Shown here: piece by piece, positions 26,401 through 37,653 of the stretch | Layout of the letters: the number at the start of each line of letters is the position of its first letter | How positions within the stretch are numbered: the stretch's first letter is position 1 | Source of the DNA: Lithospermum erythrorhizon | Taxonomy: Eukaryota; Streptophyta; Magnoliopsida; Boraginales; Boraginaceae | Direction of reading: 5' to 3' | Assembly (NCBI GenBank): GCA_019722365.1 | Contig: JADFUC010001453.1 | Location: 1,302,001-1,366,000, forward strand | DNA: 64,000 nt | Program-made: the position numbers and the translations under genes | Notes under the pieces: model-generated | The model's input: the letters and a program-made list of their open reading frames with translations, nothing else | Database searches by the model: none | What the model was told of the DNA's origin: nothing

Positions 26401-29400
26401 TATGTTAGTCATTCAATTCTGGTTTCATTTTGTTTTAGTTAAAACGATTCACTAATTACAGTAACATGAGTATACTGAAAGGCAGAATCTAGGGTTTTCA
26501 TAGTACATACACATGGATTTGGGATGGATAGGCAATATTGTCATTCCCTTAAGCCATATTGTCATTCCCTTGTTCATTTTTCCTTGTTCTTGTTTTTGAT
26601 AGGCATATTGTGTTTGCCAAAGCCATATATGTTTTTTTGTAAAAGGATGAGCAATCATTTCATTTAATATTTGCCTAAGGACTTGTAGTTGCTGACTTCG
26701 TTTTCATTCCAGGTTCCCGGGGCAGATGGTCTTGTAGGTTATACATCGGTGGACAAAAAATTGGGAAGTCAAGTCACGTTTCCTTGAAATTTTTTAAAGG
26801 AGAATTATCCATCAGAATTTCAATATAAATCTAAGGTATGATTAGGTCTAACTTCAGTATGTGGTGCAAGAAAGAGTCTCTCAGCTGGCTTTTAGTTTGA
26901 TGAATATAATTGCCTTTCTATGGTGTTTGTATTATTTAGAATGATTTGGTGGTTATGCAAAAGTTTTGTTCCACCGAGCCACATTTATAGATATATCTTT
27001 ATCCACAATGTGAATGGTATACTCACATATCACAACTGTATTTGTTAGGTTTACTGCTGAGCAGAAAATTGGAAGGTGTGGAAGTATGCCTGTTTGGCAT
27101 GCATATCTTCAAAATTTGGATCAGAATGCCAAGAACCAAACCAGCGTCGCGTTTTACGCTGCTATCTTGACTCTATTTAAAATGCAGACCAGATGTGAGG
27201 AACGTATCAGCCGAGAGCTCTCCGTGCATATGTATACCATGAAATATTGGTAAGTTCTCAGAATGTATTTTTTGTTCAAACTCCGTGTCCTGTAATGTTG
27301 GTCCCACTACTTTCAGAATCTTGTGTTTAAATCTTTTAATTTCTTTCATCAGATTGCTTATCTTGAATATTTACCAAAATCGTGGTTTCAATAGTTATTT
27401 ACATGAGTGTCCACCAATTAAAGAATTGAAGACTACATTTTATATTGTCACCCAGAAATTCAGAAAACTCCAAAGTCGGATAAACTCAGAGAATGGTGAG
27501 CTCATGGCATCTTACTTGAAGATGGTTCTCTGCATTTGACAACTTATTTATGCTTCAACTCTAGTTCAATTGGATGACTATTCTCCCATGGCAGGTATTT
27601 GGCAATGTTGAGAAAAGCTGAAAGAGAGAATATTGTAGTTGAACTCACAAATCTCTATGATCATTTCTTTGTGACCACTGGTGAATGTAAAGCTAAGGTT
27701 ACTGCTGCTCGGCTACCCTACTTTGACGGAACTATTGGCTGCTTCTTTAGAATATGATCTATCAACTCCAACAAGAAGAGGAGGAAACGTAGAAGAAGTC
27801 TCTGTTTGAGAAAAACTTATCACAAAAAGGGCATAAAGCCATCTGGTCAAATGGATCTTTCTGGAAGTATATCAAAGATTTGCTCTCATGCATAAGGTAT
27901 AGGAGTTCTTTTAGATCTCGCTTTTCCATCGTGTGTTCTTGATTGCTAACCAAGGAAAACCCCAGCCTAATGGTTATCGCTGGCACTTTCAATATGAGAG
28001 GTGCTTGGAGTTGATATGAGAGGAGTGTAGCAATTATACAAGAAAAAAAAGTGTTCTTGATTGCTTTGGTTTGTCCTTTGTCCTCTACATCCCGTTTAAC
28101 AAAGTATAATAGCAAATGGATTTGGTTATTTAATTTGTTTGTATATCTGAAACCCATACATCATGATGAACATATGATGAATGTAACTTGAAAATTTTCG
28201 TTTTAGGCATGACCTTTGCTTGGACTCTGAGAGCCAGCCCAAAGGATAGAGTAAAATCTGATATCGTTGAAAGGAGTGCTAAATTATTGTTTGACCAGGC
28301 TCTGCATTATTTAGACTTTAGGCACATTCTTTGCTCTCGAGTTAGTAAATAGAAGAGGAAGCGAGAAAAATAAATAAATCTACCGAAAATTGATTTGAGC
28401 CTGCGAAAGGAAACTTGAAGATTATTAAACTTGAGAATCGTGTTGGTTATTTTTCATCTTTGCATCTTAAATATATGATAATAAATTATTATTTCACATC
28501 TGAAATCACGGCCTATTTCTATAAATATGACATAATATTTCTAAATTACCCAAATTTCCAATTTTATAGATATTTATTTCATTTCTTTTAACGACTGTAG
28601 TGGAACCGTTGTGATAGTGCGCTTCGAGTTGTTTCATTTTGTTGTCGCTTGTTGTTTTCCTTATTTTTTTAGATTCTACGGAAAATGCCTACGCGGGCAG
28701 CGGTGAAACTAATCACCGCGTGAAGGAGGACTTCGTTATGGATTCGCTTGCGGCATGCTTGCTCTGCGTTGTTGTTTTTATAATGGTGTGTTAAAATGCG
28801 TTGGGTTTTCGGCGTAATACCAAAACTTAAAATTTGTGCGGCCGAGGTGAGATGTTTTCTACAGTTTAGATAAGTTTGTCAAAGACACGTCGTGTCGCTG
28901 TTCCCTGAAGATGTATATCCTTAATTTTTTTTTAATACTTACATATCTTTGTATATCATTTAGGTGTTACGATGCTGAACAAAAACGTGACGACGGAGAG
29001 AGGCATCCTATTAATAAAAAAGACAAGCATTCACTCTATCGTGTAAGTTACTATGATCATCTCTGTCATTTGATACATCACTTTCAAAACCTTGGTCTGA
29101 GAGTTCTTATAATTCGGTTGTGATGGATAAATACCTGCAGATTGAGATTAATGATGTACCTGCGGATACCAAGGACCAAGACGAGATTCTTGAGAGTGAG
29201 TTTTTGACACGAGGCAGGCATTTCTAGAATGCAGTAAATACTACTCTGATTATGATACACTGCGATAGAATGCTCAAACATTTCTTTGCAGTGATTATTT
29301 CATCTGCATAATCCTACAGCCCCTGCATTTGTTACCACTTGCAATGTTTGTCATCTTGATATTGAGACTGGACAAGGTTGGCGATGGCGAGGCGTGCCCA

Positions 29401-30044
29401 GGCAGTGTTTGCAATGCACATTGCTCCAGAAAGATGGTGGCGTTAATCACCCTCATAAGTTGACTAATCATCCATCCGTAGCTGATCGTGATGCACAAAG
29501 TAAAGAAGCAAGGCAATTACGAGTTACACAGGTATACATTGATGCACATGGTTTATTCATAATTGTTTTAGTGTCCACTTTGCTTGCCAAGTCTTAACTT
29601 TATTTTCCATTTGGCTATTGCAGCTTAAGAAAATGCTTGAACTCTTGGTGCACGCTTCACAGTGCCGATCTTCACTTTGCCAATACCCAAATTGCCGCAA
29701 GGTGAAGGGGCTTTTCCGCCATGGAATGCAGTGCAAAGTCCGTGCTTCTGGTGGTTGTGTACTGTGCAAGAAAATGTGGTATCTTCTCCAACTTCATGCT
29801 CGAGCATGCAAAGAATCCGCATGCAATGTTCCACGATGCAGGTATACATATCTGTATATCTTTAGGAGCCTTTATCTGTGCATGCAAACATATATTTTGC
29901 TCACAAATTACTCTTTTGTCAATTTGCAGAGACTTAAAAGATCATTTAAAGAGGCTCCAACAACAGTCTGATTCTCGACGAAGAGCAGCTGTCATGGAGA
30001 TGATGAGACAGCGAGCTGCAGAAGTTGCCGGAGGCTCTGAATGA
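20500..30044 (+). CDS. HAC1-like histone acetyltransferase (CBP/p300 type), middle disrupted
   Basis: A nuclear lysine acetyltransferase and transcriptional co-activator. Exons 1-5 are clean: 20500-20672, 21709-21820, 22186-22492, 22575-23066 and 23211-24982, joining in phase to 952 residues. These give a KIX-like segment (residues ~45-120, with [12 protein letters not shown] and [12 protein letters not shown]), a long Gln/Asn/Ser-rich activation region, and TAZ1 (~660-745, with [17 protein letters not shown] and CKCTNCPVC). From about 25713 come the PHD region, HAT domain and ZZ fingers, but their exons carry many small indels: a stop replaces GAGETRH near 25880, and damage is seen near 26195, 26735, 27060-27240, 27400, 28690-28900 and 29230-29440. 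The end is clean again: TAZ2 at 29624-29841 ([18 protein letters not shown], then CVLCKKMW) and a last exon 29930-30044. Normal family length is ~1700. As written, it cannot make the catalytic domain. The start at 20500 matches the conserved MSGQ. Confidence 0.85.
23067..23210 (+). other. In-frame, stop-free intron (possible exitron) of HAC
   Basis: This intron has a GT donor (GTAATG) and a TTCTTCAG acceptor. It is 144 bases long, a multiple of three, and has no stop in the host frame, so retention would add 48 residues, hydrophobic and Phe-rich, to the activation region without truncating the protein. Confidence 0.6.
25480..25695 (+). repeat. Intronic tandem repeat, ~100-bp unit (copy 2)
   Basis: Same three-unit array as at 5691-5910, in the homologous HAC intron just upstream of the PHD exon. 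The unit ends with a TAGATC motif followed by a pyrimidine run. Confidence 0.55.
27955..28050 (+). mobile_element. SINE remnant in a HAC intron
   Basis: Reads GCCTAATGGTTATCGCTGG, then ATATGAGAGGTGCTTGGAG, ending in an A-rich tail, so it is related to the SINE at 18955. The homologous place in copy 1 (about 8130-8210) keeps other parts of the same SINE (GCTTCTA, TTATCACCC, CTTCATA, CCACAGAGG). One insertion therefore preceded the duplication, and each copy was altered afterwards. Confidence 0.5.
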
Positions 30045-30845
30045 CCAAGTTGTAAATATCAGGATGAGATGCTGATTGTAACAATCTGTATATCAAATAG
30101 ATTTTTGTGTGTATCATACATTCATGCTTGTTGCTGTAATTATGTAATATTTACTTGAGACATGATACATTGGTAGCTAAAGCCTATAGGTACATATAAG
30201 GATATGCTAATAGAAGATAGACTACGTTGAAAAATTGATTAGAAAACAATGATGGGCACTAATTCATCTTTGTTATCTAACATGCCAAGTTTTGTGCTAG
30301 TAGATGAATAGGTAGATTATTACGTGCTAGTTTTGTGCTAGTAGCTAAAAGTTTTGCAGCAGCATTTTTCATTTATTGTAAGGACTGCTTCAACGCCTTT
30401 AGCTCCATTACAAACAACAAAAAAGAGGGTTATACTAGGACTAGACGTAATAAATGAGGCGAAGGCCTCGGGTGATGTTCTTAATTAGGGTGCTCCTCGG
30501 CCTATCAGATACTCGCCGATACCAAACCTGTCAAAGAAAATGGATAATCTTGGACTATTTTTTTTGCACTACCTAGAGTGGGCAAACAAATTTCTGCACC
30601 CAGTTCCAGCCTTTGTAGAAGCTCCCATGATGTAATCTTAATGGAGATGACTTCGTTTTCTTTGCACAACAAATTATCTCATCGATCTCATCTCTTTTAA
30701 GTAAGAACAATCGATGGAAAATTCATCAGTTGAAGTTGAATCTTATTTAATGTAAGAGTTTTTTTTATATATATAATTAATGCATAAAAGATCAATTATG
30801 AAAGAATATGCATTCACATAATTCAAATCTACATCACATGGAAAA
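29805..30845 (+). repeat. Left anchor of HAC-tail inverted repeat (pairs with 55195-55712)
   Basis: The end of the TAZ2 exon, last intron, last exon and 3' flank (30535-30845) reappear inverted at 55195-55712. The right copy lacks about 490 bases corresponding to 30045-30535. The 3' flank is well conserved: GGATAATCTTGGACTA, GAAAATTCATCAGTTGAAG and ATGCATTCACATAATTCAAA occur in both. Confidence 0.85.
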
Positions 30846-31249
30846 TTTTTGCATTCTTCTTAAGATTCTTACCAAAAACGTCAACGGTGAATGACCAGGA
30901 TCCGTTTCTATCATTGTTACAACAATTTTCTCAGTATCGTTTTACTTGGGCTCTATATATTTATATTGCGTGACTTCACAATTTATCACTCTTAAAATAT
31001 TTGATTCTCATTTCAAATCCAAACAACATCCCATAATATCCTCTCCGTAGTTGGCTTTTGGAGATTGATCACAGATATGTGTCACTATATAATTCCAATC
31101 TGCACACAGCTCTCACTCTCGTCTAACTCTGGGTCTTTTGCCTTATTTCTTTTGTTGTCGTCTTATTTGACTGAATTATCCAAACAGAATTCAGTCCCCT
31201 AAATAAGTTGAAGACATCATGATTGTGAATGTGAATCCAAGAGTTTATG
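30045..31249 (+). other. HAC 3' flank and intergenic DNA
   Basis: Holds the HAC 3' UTR and flank. The 30535-30845 part is the segment duplicated in inverse at 55.2-55.45 kb. No protein or RNA gene recognised. Confidence 0.5.
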
Positions 31250-31441
31250 CTAAGGTTCTTCAAGATGGCTTTACCAATCTTTACTAATCAAAGTGATCTG
31301 TGTCCGTGGTATAATTCCATTTTGCACATCTTCTTCCCTTCCCCGGAAGAGAAGATCCGTATAATGGGTGGTGGCCCGTGGTGTTTTGATAATCAATTGA
31401 TTGAGACTGTCTCTGGATTTGCTTCAAAGACTAATCTATAA
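31250..31441 (+). mobile_element. LINE ORF1 fragment (DUF4283-like)
   Basis: A frame of about 60 residues ends with FPSPEEKIRIMGGGPWCFDN then QLIE. The GGPW-x-FDNxL pattern is typical of the DUF4283 domain in ORF1 of plant L1-type LINEs. The frame stops right after and no zinc knuckle is seen. It lies in the same orientation as the ORF2 debris at 35030-36480. Confidence 0.55.
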
Positions 31442-34400
31442 ATAAAAGGAATCAATTTTTAACTAACTCTGAATGATACAATTGTAGCAACTTTAAAGAT
31501 AATAAAATAATCAATTTTTATCGATTTCTAACACTCCCACTTGCCCTTGGACGATTACCTTAACTTTTAACACGCGATTCTAGTCGTAGGCTAACTATAA
31601 GAAGTGTGTCATGAAACACCCACAACTTCTCTTTTTACTGAGTATGAACTCGAATATGCTTTTATGGCTGCCCCATAAACCAATCAGCACTAACCGTGTG
31701 AGAGGCCTCGAGACCTTCCTTTATATATCAAGGACGGATAAATAACTCCTAATATATCAACATCTATCGCTTATATTTCATCAGTGTGGACCCACATACA
31801 TTATAATCCCGCTAAGGCGTATTGGTCATAGTTAAAGTAATAGAGCTCATATAACACGTATATTTATATACCTAGGTCTATGAATTATCAACTTAAATTT
31901 TAAAACAAATATCATAGGACATGACATACAAGATTCTATGAATCTGCTTTCGTCATACCACCTCCTACTACAGGACCGGTAGCCCATGGTATTGATCAGT
32001 CCCCAGCTAACGTGATCAACTAAATCACTAATCATCATTACGTTAGTCATATGATGCCGTCGCCTAACTAAGATATGACCAAGTTCTTTGGCTATCCTAT
32101 ATTTCTATAGTTGAAAGAATCAATGCTGCCTCTAGAAACATAGACTAACTGTATTTTTAACTTTTCACCATCGAGGATACAATATACGTAAATTATATAT
32201 TTCAACGGCTTGTAAAATAGAAATAATAACTATATGAAATGAACATATCTATATAGTTTAGTTAATAATTAGATTAAAACACAAAGAAACTTTCGTTTAA
32301 TCAATTACTTAAATAATATTTCCAGTGAATGAACTAGCCTAATCGAATCCTTGCCATGTTCTCAAAATTTTAAGCTCGTGGAAACCAAACTTGGGGTCAG
32401 GTGGAAGGATTCAACTCCGAGATGCATGCTTAAACCATACATGGATCCTTAAACTTGTAATAAAATAAATTTTACCATTTAAGGTTGTTTCACATTCACC
32501 AACCCGTCTCAACCAAGAACCAATATTTGATTAAGATTATCCTAGATAATGCCACCACTATTGACTAAAAATGCTTCAAACTTTTGTCAAGTCTGCATTG
32601 AAACCGTGGGACATTACCATCATGTTCAGCTTTCCTTAAATACTCACTTGCACTTAGTGGCTATGCTACAAGTCATGATAACAAGGACCAAAACCTGCCT
32701 TTGGTATATAGACTACAGCAGTTTTGTGGGCATTCAAACTTTCACTTCTCGGGTCCTATCGGGTAGGTTTACAACACAAGTTGAAAGTGTTAGTATTATC
32801 CGCTGTTTTATTAAATGCATATTCTTTTAACAACATTACCAACAAAACAGATTGATCGTCAAGTTGTACATCGAGTTGAAGTTTTTAGTTTACTCCATCG
32901 AGCATACTAGACTCAGCTCATTATTAAAATTCTTGATACAGGCTTTCATACGGTACAACTGCCCCATAATGCTACTATCACATTCCGCTAGGAAGTGAGG
33001 ACTGGGCCAATCAATTCATCCCTGCCGTAATTATAGTTACCTCTATTCTCTTAAAGCTACTACCAAGTCGTATTCCAAATCCACGTGAATACCTTGCAAA
33101 ACTTCACAATTCCTATCACGGAATCGAGCTACGCCAAGAAGGCGGTGTACAACACATGACCTTGACACGACATACGGTGAATCATATTACTATGTAATAG
33201 ACTTCAACTACTCTCATTAATGTAAGGCTCTTACTTGTGGGATTGAACCTCTAATGAAGAGTTGCCTTGTCAATAAGAGAATCTGCCTATTTATAGAATT
33301 TAATCATTATAGATTTCGATCACTCCGAGCTTCATGACATCTTAAACTTAACAAGCAAATGTCATGCAAGCTCACATATATTATATATATAAATGATTAT
33401 AGAAAGCATATGTCATATATATGTAAAATGGGTCACAAAGCCAAGAATCTAATCACTACTATACCCTTTAAAGTTGTAGGAAGATTTTCTTCAACATTTA
33501 GTGGCTAAACTTCATTTATGCGATTACGCCTCCCACCGATCTTTAAGGAACTCAAGGTTCTCATCACTGGCCTTTTATTGATTTTCATCAAGTATCAAAA
33601 GTGAGAAATTTAACTCATTATACTCATTAAACCATGTATTCACATCTTATTTCATTTAAATACCCCAAGTCATTTTATTGAGTATGTTTTATTCATGTTG
33701 TCATTTTGTATCACTATATTTAGTTTAAATGCATCAAGAGTGGGCACCTTTATATAACCGAAAGGTTCTATCGATCGTGTCTCCTACTTGTTCTTCTTTG
33801 AATGCATTCAAGTCACATATTTATTTCACTATCAGGCTTCATGTCGAAGACTCTATAATGATAATAAATTGCAACACTATAGTGGATGAAAAATAACACC
33901 ACCTTCCTTCCTCGGTTATGTATAAAATGACTTAATATCAACTTCGGACTGCTAAGTTAAATTACGTTGCATAAAGGACATAATACTAACTATCCTATAC
34001 GAGATGATTTCAAAGTTTATGATCAAAACAACTCTTGAGTTGTCTCACATTTGAAATTAATTAACTTGTCAAAAGGAAAATTAACTAATATGTAAAATTA
34101 TTTCATTTGACACATCTAAGGTTAGAACTAAATTCTTGGTATATGAAATTGAAAAGATCTCATCCATTTGTGTTTTAACTTCATTAAACACACCTTATTT
34201 ATATTTTTTAAAGATTAGAAACAAAAATGATGTCTCATTCTTCGGATGATATATTACTTATATCGATGATACTTCTAGCTCTGAACTTCATAGTATTCAT
34301 ATGGTCCTTTCCATACTCTTATCAATTCTGATGTATCATTCAATGACTCAAATCTTTAATTAACTCGTATGTAAACATACAAACTTAATTTAGACTAGTA

Positions 34401-35029
34401 AACCTCCCACTAGGTCTAGTAAGAGTTGACTTAGTTCATCTTTTCAAGATTATACTCAAGTCTTGTTCGAGTCATAATCCATAAGTATTACCCAATCATT
34501 TGTTGTTCAAGGTGTCATTTTAAAGAAGAGTAGAGTAATGTTTCTAACTGTAATCACCTAATATGAAACAAACATGACATTCATTTCACTTTAAGTAAAG
34601 AAAAATAGTTTAGGTATCCTGTAACCACCTTCATAGAGGATTTTAAACCGCAGGTTTTATAATGTAGTTGTTCATCATTATGCACAGTCGATAACTTTCT
34701 TTGTATCTTGTCTTCTAGCTAATGCTATACCTTGGCTCATATTCATGATTAAATCATGAAATAAAACTAGTGTTCTCTCACCGCAGCTTCCAAAGCAAGA
34801 CATGCTTTGGATAACAAATTATTCGAGATATGAGGCTTAATCAAATCTCAATCTTCTAAATGTTACTTAGTAAATCCTTCTTTTCTATGCTTTAAAGTTC
34901 TGAAATAATGAAGTGAATCATTAACTTTAACTTATAGTTTCATGTTCACCAACTGCATAAGTGATGTGCGAACCGAATAGATAACTTTGCTTTATTTGTT
35001 TATACATACCATAAACTTTGTTTCCCGCC
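31442..35029. other. Unassigned repeat-like DNA between LINE pieces
   Basis: About 3.6 kb separate LINE ORF1 from ORF2. Typical LINE spacing is much shorter, so part of this may be an inserted element. The sequence is less AT-rich than average, with stops in all frames. Phrases such as CTCCCACTTGCCCTTGG and CTCCCACTAGGTCTAG resemble non-coding parts of plant Copia-type elements, but I found no LTR pair, gag or reverse transcriptase here. No gene recognised. Confidence 0.4.
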
Positions 35030-36480
35030 TAAACGGTCAAGACCTGTGGATTATTGTTATTGGTTTCTCCGGCTATCCCTTCACCTGGTGTAATAACTTC
35101 ACATCTCCTATCTCTTCACTCTACCAGAGCTTAGATTTATAGGGTCTAGCTAGGAAAGATTAGTCACTGAATTCCATACAAGGTCGATGCACTTATTCAA
35201 TACCTCGACCATTCACCTCTATTTCTCAGCAAAGGGGTCCGACGTAGCTGGATCAAGAAGGGAAAAGGCTAGGTTCAGACTGAATCTAGTTGGTGCCTAT
35301 ATATAAGGCAACTACAGGTTGTTAGGCACGCATGGGCCAAAGATAGAGCCGATGATCCCGGAGAAACCTTTGGGTGTATCCGTGGGATTAATACAATGGA
35401 AGCCAAGTTTTAGGTAACATAGAGAAGACGAGTTCAAGCTAAAGCACTCTCATGAACCTAACCCATTATTACCAATGCATCTAAAATGGAGGCTATTTCT
35501 TTGAGTAAAGAAATCATAAGTCATGGAAACCAAATGACTAATACTGAGGCAACGATCACAGTAGAGTTTAGAGTATTAAGTGGATAAAACACTGCATATT
35601 TCCATGCCCTTTCTGTCCAGAGGGGGAAAACGAGTACTATCACCTATCTCCAGGATAGCCAAGGCAATTCGTTCTCAACTTCAAAGAAACAATTTGGAGA
35701 GGGAGTTCCTTTCGAGTGAGATCAAGAGTAGCATTTTCAACAAATCACGCCAGACCAAATGGTGTCGGGCGTTTCAGCATTATCGTAATGTTGGTTCGAT
35801 CTCACAAGTGATTTTGCATTTCAACATGAGTCCTATTGCACAAGTCTTACCTTCTATTTCTTGATCACTCAGCGCCAGTGGTCAAGGAATGACCAATTTT
35901 AGGCTGATTGCTCTTTGCAACAGTAGCTAAAGTGATTGCTAAATGCTTAGCTACACGGCTCAAGAATGTACTCCCCACTATTATCTCAGAAACCCATAGC
36001 GCATTTGTGGCGAATAGGCTCATCACTGGCAACGTTGCTGCTGATACATAATTTTATAAAGTACAAGAAAAGCTTCGGAGAAGGCTACGCTCTATCGCTC
36101 GAGCAATGGGCGATACGATGAATCAAGCGAACTTCTAAAAAGCCATGTTGATGCAATCAACTTTAGCCACAAATGGATTAATCTAATCATGGATTATGTG
36201 ACCTCAATTTCTTATTCGGTTCTAATTAATGGGAACTGGATTAATTAATTTCCATACAGGATCACGATGTGGTGAATCGCTTTCCTTACTCTATTCATTA
36301 TTTGCAGAAAGGACTTGATTTCGTTGCTTAATAATGCTTGTGTATCAGGGGAACTTAAAGGCATCAGTTTGGGAGTAGACACACCTACTTTTTCTCATCT
36401 CATGTTTGAAGTATTTTACATTGAAAAGTTATCAGTATTCTAAGCCAACATTTATATTCTGGGCAATATGAGCACTATCC
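35030..36480 (+). mobile_element. L1-type LINE ORF2 remnant (endonuclease and reverse transcriptase)
   Basis: In order, with frame breaks: GYPFTWCNN (C-terminal endonuclease motif) near 35075, DHSPLFLS near 35207, AYFHALSVQRGKTST near 35590-35640 (the linker before the polymerase), and from ~35900 DFRLIALCN then LKVIAKCLATRLKNVLPTII followed by SETHSAFVANRLITGN (reverse-transcriptase fingers). Further on come TNGLI...DYVTSISYSVLINGN-type and IHYLQKGLD pieces to ~36400. Many stops and shifts make it inactive. No poly-A end could be fixed. Confidence 0.75.
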
Positions 36481-36949
36481 GCGCTTAATCAACCCCAGAC
36501 ATTAGGTATGCCGGAGGTGGCTTCTCACGAACGTATTCCAGGTCTACTAACCTCCTCCTCTAAAGGGAATACTTCCTCTTCCATTCTCAATCGAGTGAAG
36601 GCCAAAGTGGAGGCAGCTGGAAAACCCAGACATTTCTCCGAACCCGATGATAAAGCACACTTTGAGTTTCATGCCTAGATTCTTCTGAGAACTTGCTGCC
36701 CTGTCAAGAGTTTGTTAATCAATTTATCCAAGCCAGGTCCATACTTTGGTATTTCATTTCACAAAAAATTTTATCAACAAAGTATTCTACACATGGAAGA
36801 ATCTAATTTCTCCCAGAATAAACTGAACATCCTTTGATTTATATATCAATTTAAACATTTAATCATATCATGATATAAATATGTTGCTAATTTATCAACA
36901 TACCTAAATTTATATCAATTATAAAATAAAGAAGGGTAAAATCAAATAT
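36481..36949. other. Intergenic/retroelement border DNA
   Basis: No gene recognised. The first part may be the decayed tail of the LINE ORF2; the rest is AT-rich. Confidence 0.4.
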
Positions 36950-37436
36950 ATACCAACCATGCAGACTTAATAATGCATCTTTTAATCCTTGAATGAAGAA
37001 TCAAGAAGTTTTCATAAGGTTTTTAGGCCATCGACATCTCTCTAAATGAAAATGGATTAGATTATGTTCCAAATTTTAATTAAAATGGTCTTAAATAGTT
37101 TCTTGATTATTATTGCTGTGTATATATATTTTTATTTTATTTTTGTGGAAAAATATGCTATCTGAATCAAACCATTATTAGTATCGACAAGTAATTTATT
37201 TTAATGTCTAATTTGACGATAATTCCGCATGATGGTATATTTAATGTTATGAATATTTTGATAAAATTCTAGAAGTATAAAGGTTAATTATGTGAAAATA
37301 CCTCATAGTTAAATAATTGAGATAAAGGGAATGTATTCTTTCTTGTATTCATAATCTGTACACGAGATTAATCACTATAATAACTTCAAATTAATGGAAG
37401 AATATATAAGAATTGTTATTAAGCTTCAAAATTTAT
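36950..37436 (+). repeat. Left anchor of anonymous inverted repeat (pairs with 54076-54583)
   Basis: Shares with the reverse complement of 54076-54583 the blocks TTTTCATAAGGTTTTTAGG, CCATCGACATCTCTCTAAAT, GAAAATGGATTAGATTA and GAATTGTTATTAAGCTTCAA. The match runs up to the edge of the Copia LTR at 37437, so the element inserted into this arm after the duplication. Confidence 0.8.
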
Positions 37437-37653
37437 TGTTATAAAAATCGACCATTAAATAGCCTGTACTAACACGAATAATATTATATTATTATTTATT
37501 CACGAAACAGAGGAAAAGAAACGAAGGAAACAATATCACCTATTTCTTCAATCACAACATGCAGAGTTGCTATAAGAGTGCCTTTTGCGTTTAAAATCTA
37601 AATGTAGCACTTTATTTATTTTTTCAAATATTCGTGGGTCGACTTTCATAACA
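37437..37653 (-). repeat. Copia 3' LTR
   Basis: Bounded by TGTTATA and CATAACA, it matches the other LTR over ACGAAACAGAGGAAAAGAAA, CAATATCA, TATTTCTTCA and ATGCAGAG. Divergence from the other LTR is considerable, which points to an old insertion or poor consensus. Confidence 0.75.

Larger units (their letters stand above)
24508..29226 (+). repeat. Second member of the 4.7-kb direct duplication (pairs with 4727-9393)
   Basis: Exons and introns match the partial copy at 4727-9393 in the same orientation. Identity is near complete over the first ~390 bases and then drops in patches. Damage is largely different in the two copies: where one is in frame the other often is not. For example, [10 protein letters not shown] is intact only at 6090-6120, and [10 protein letters not shown] only at 25990-26019. 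Confidence 0.85.
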
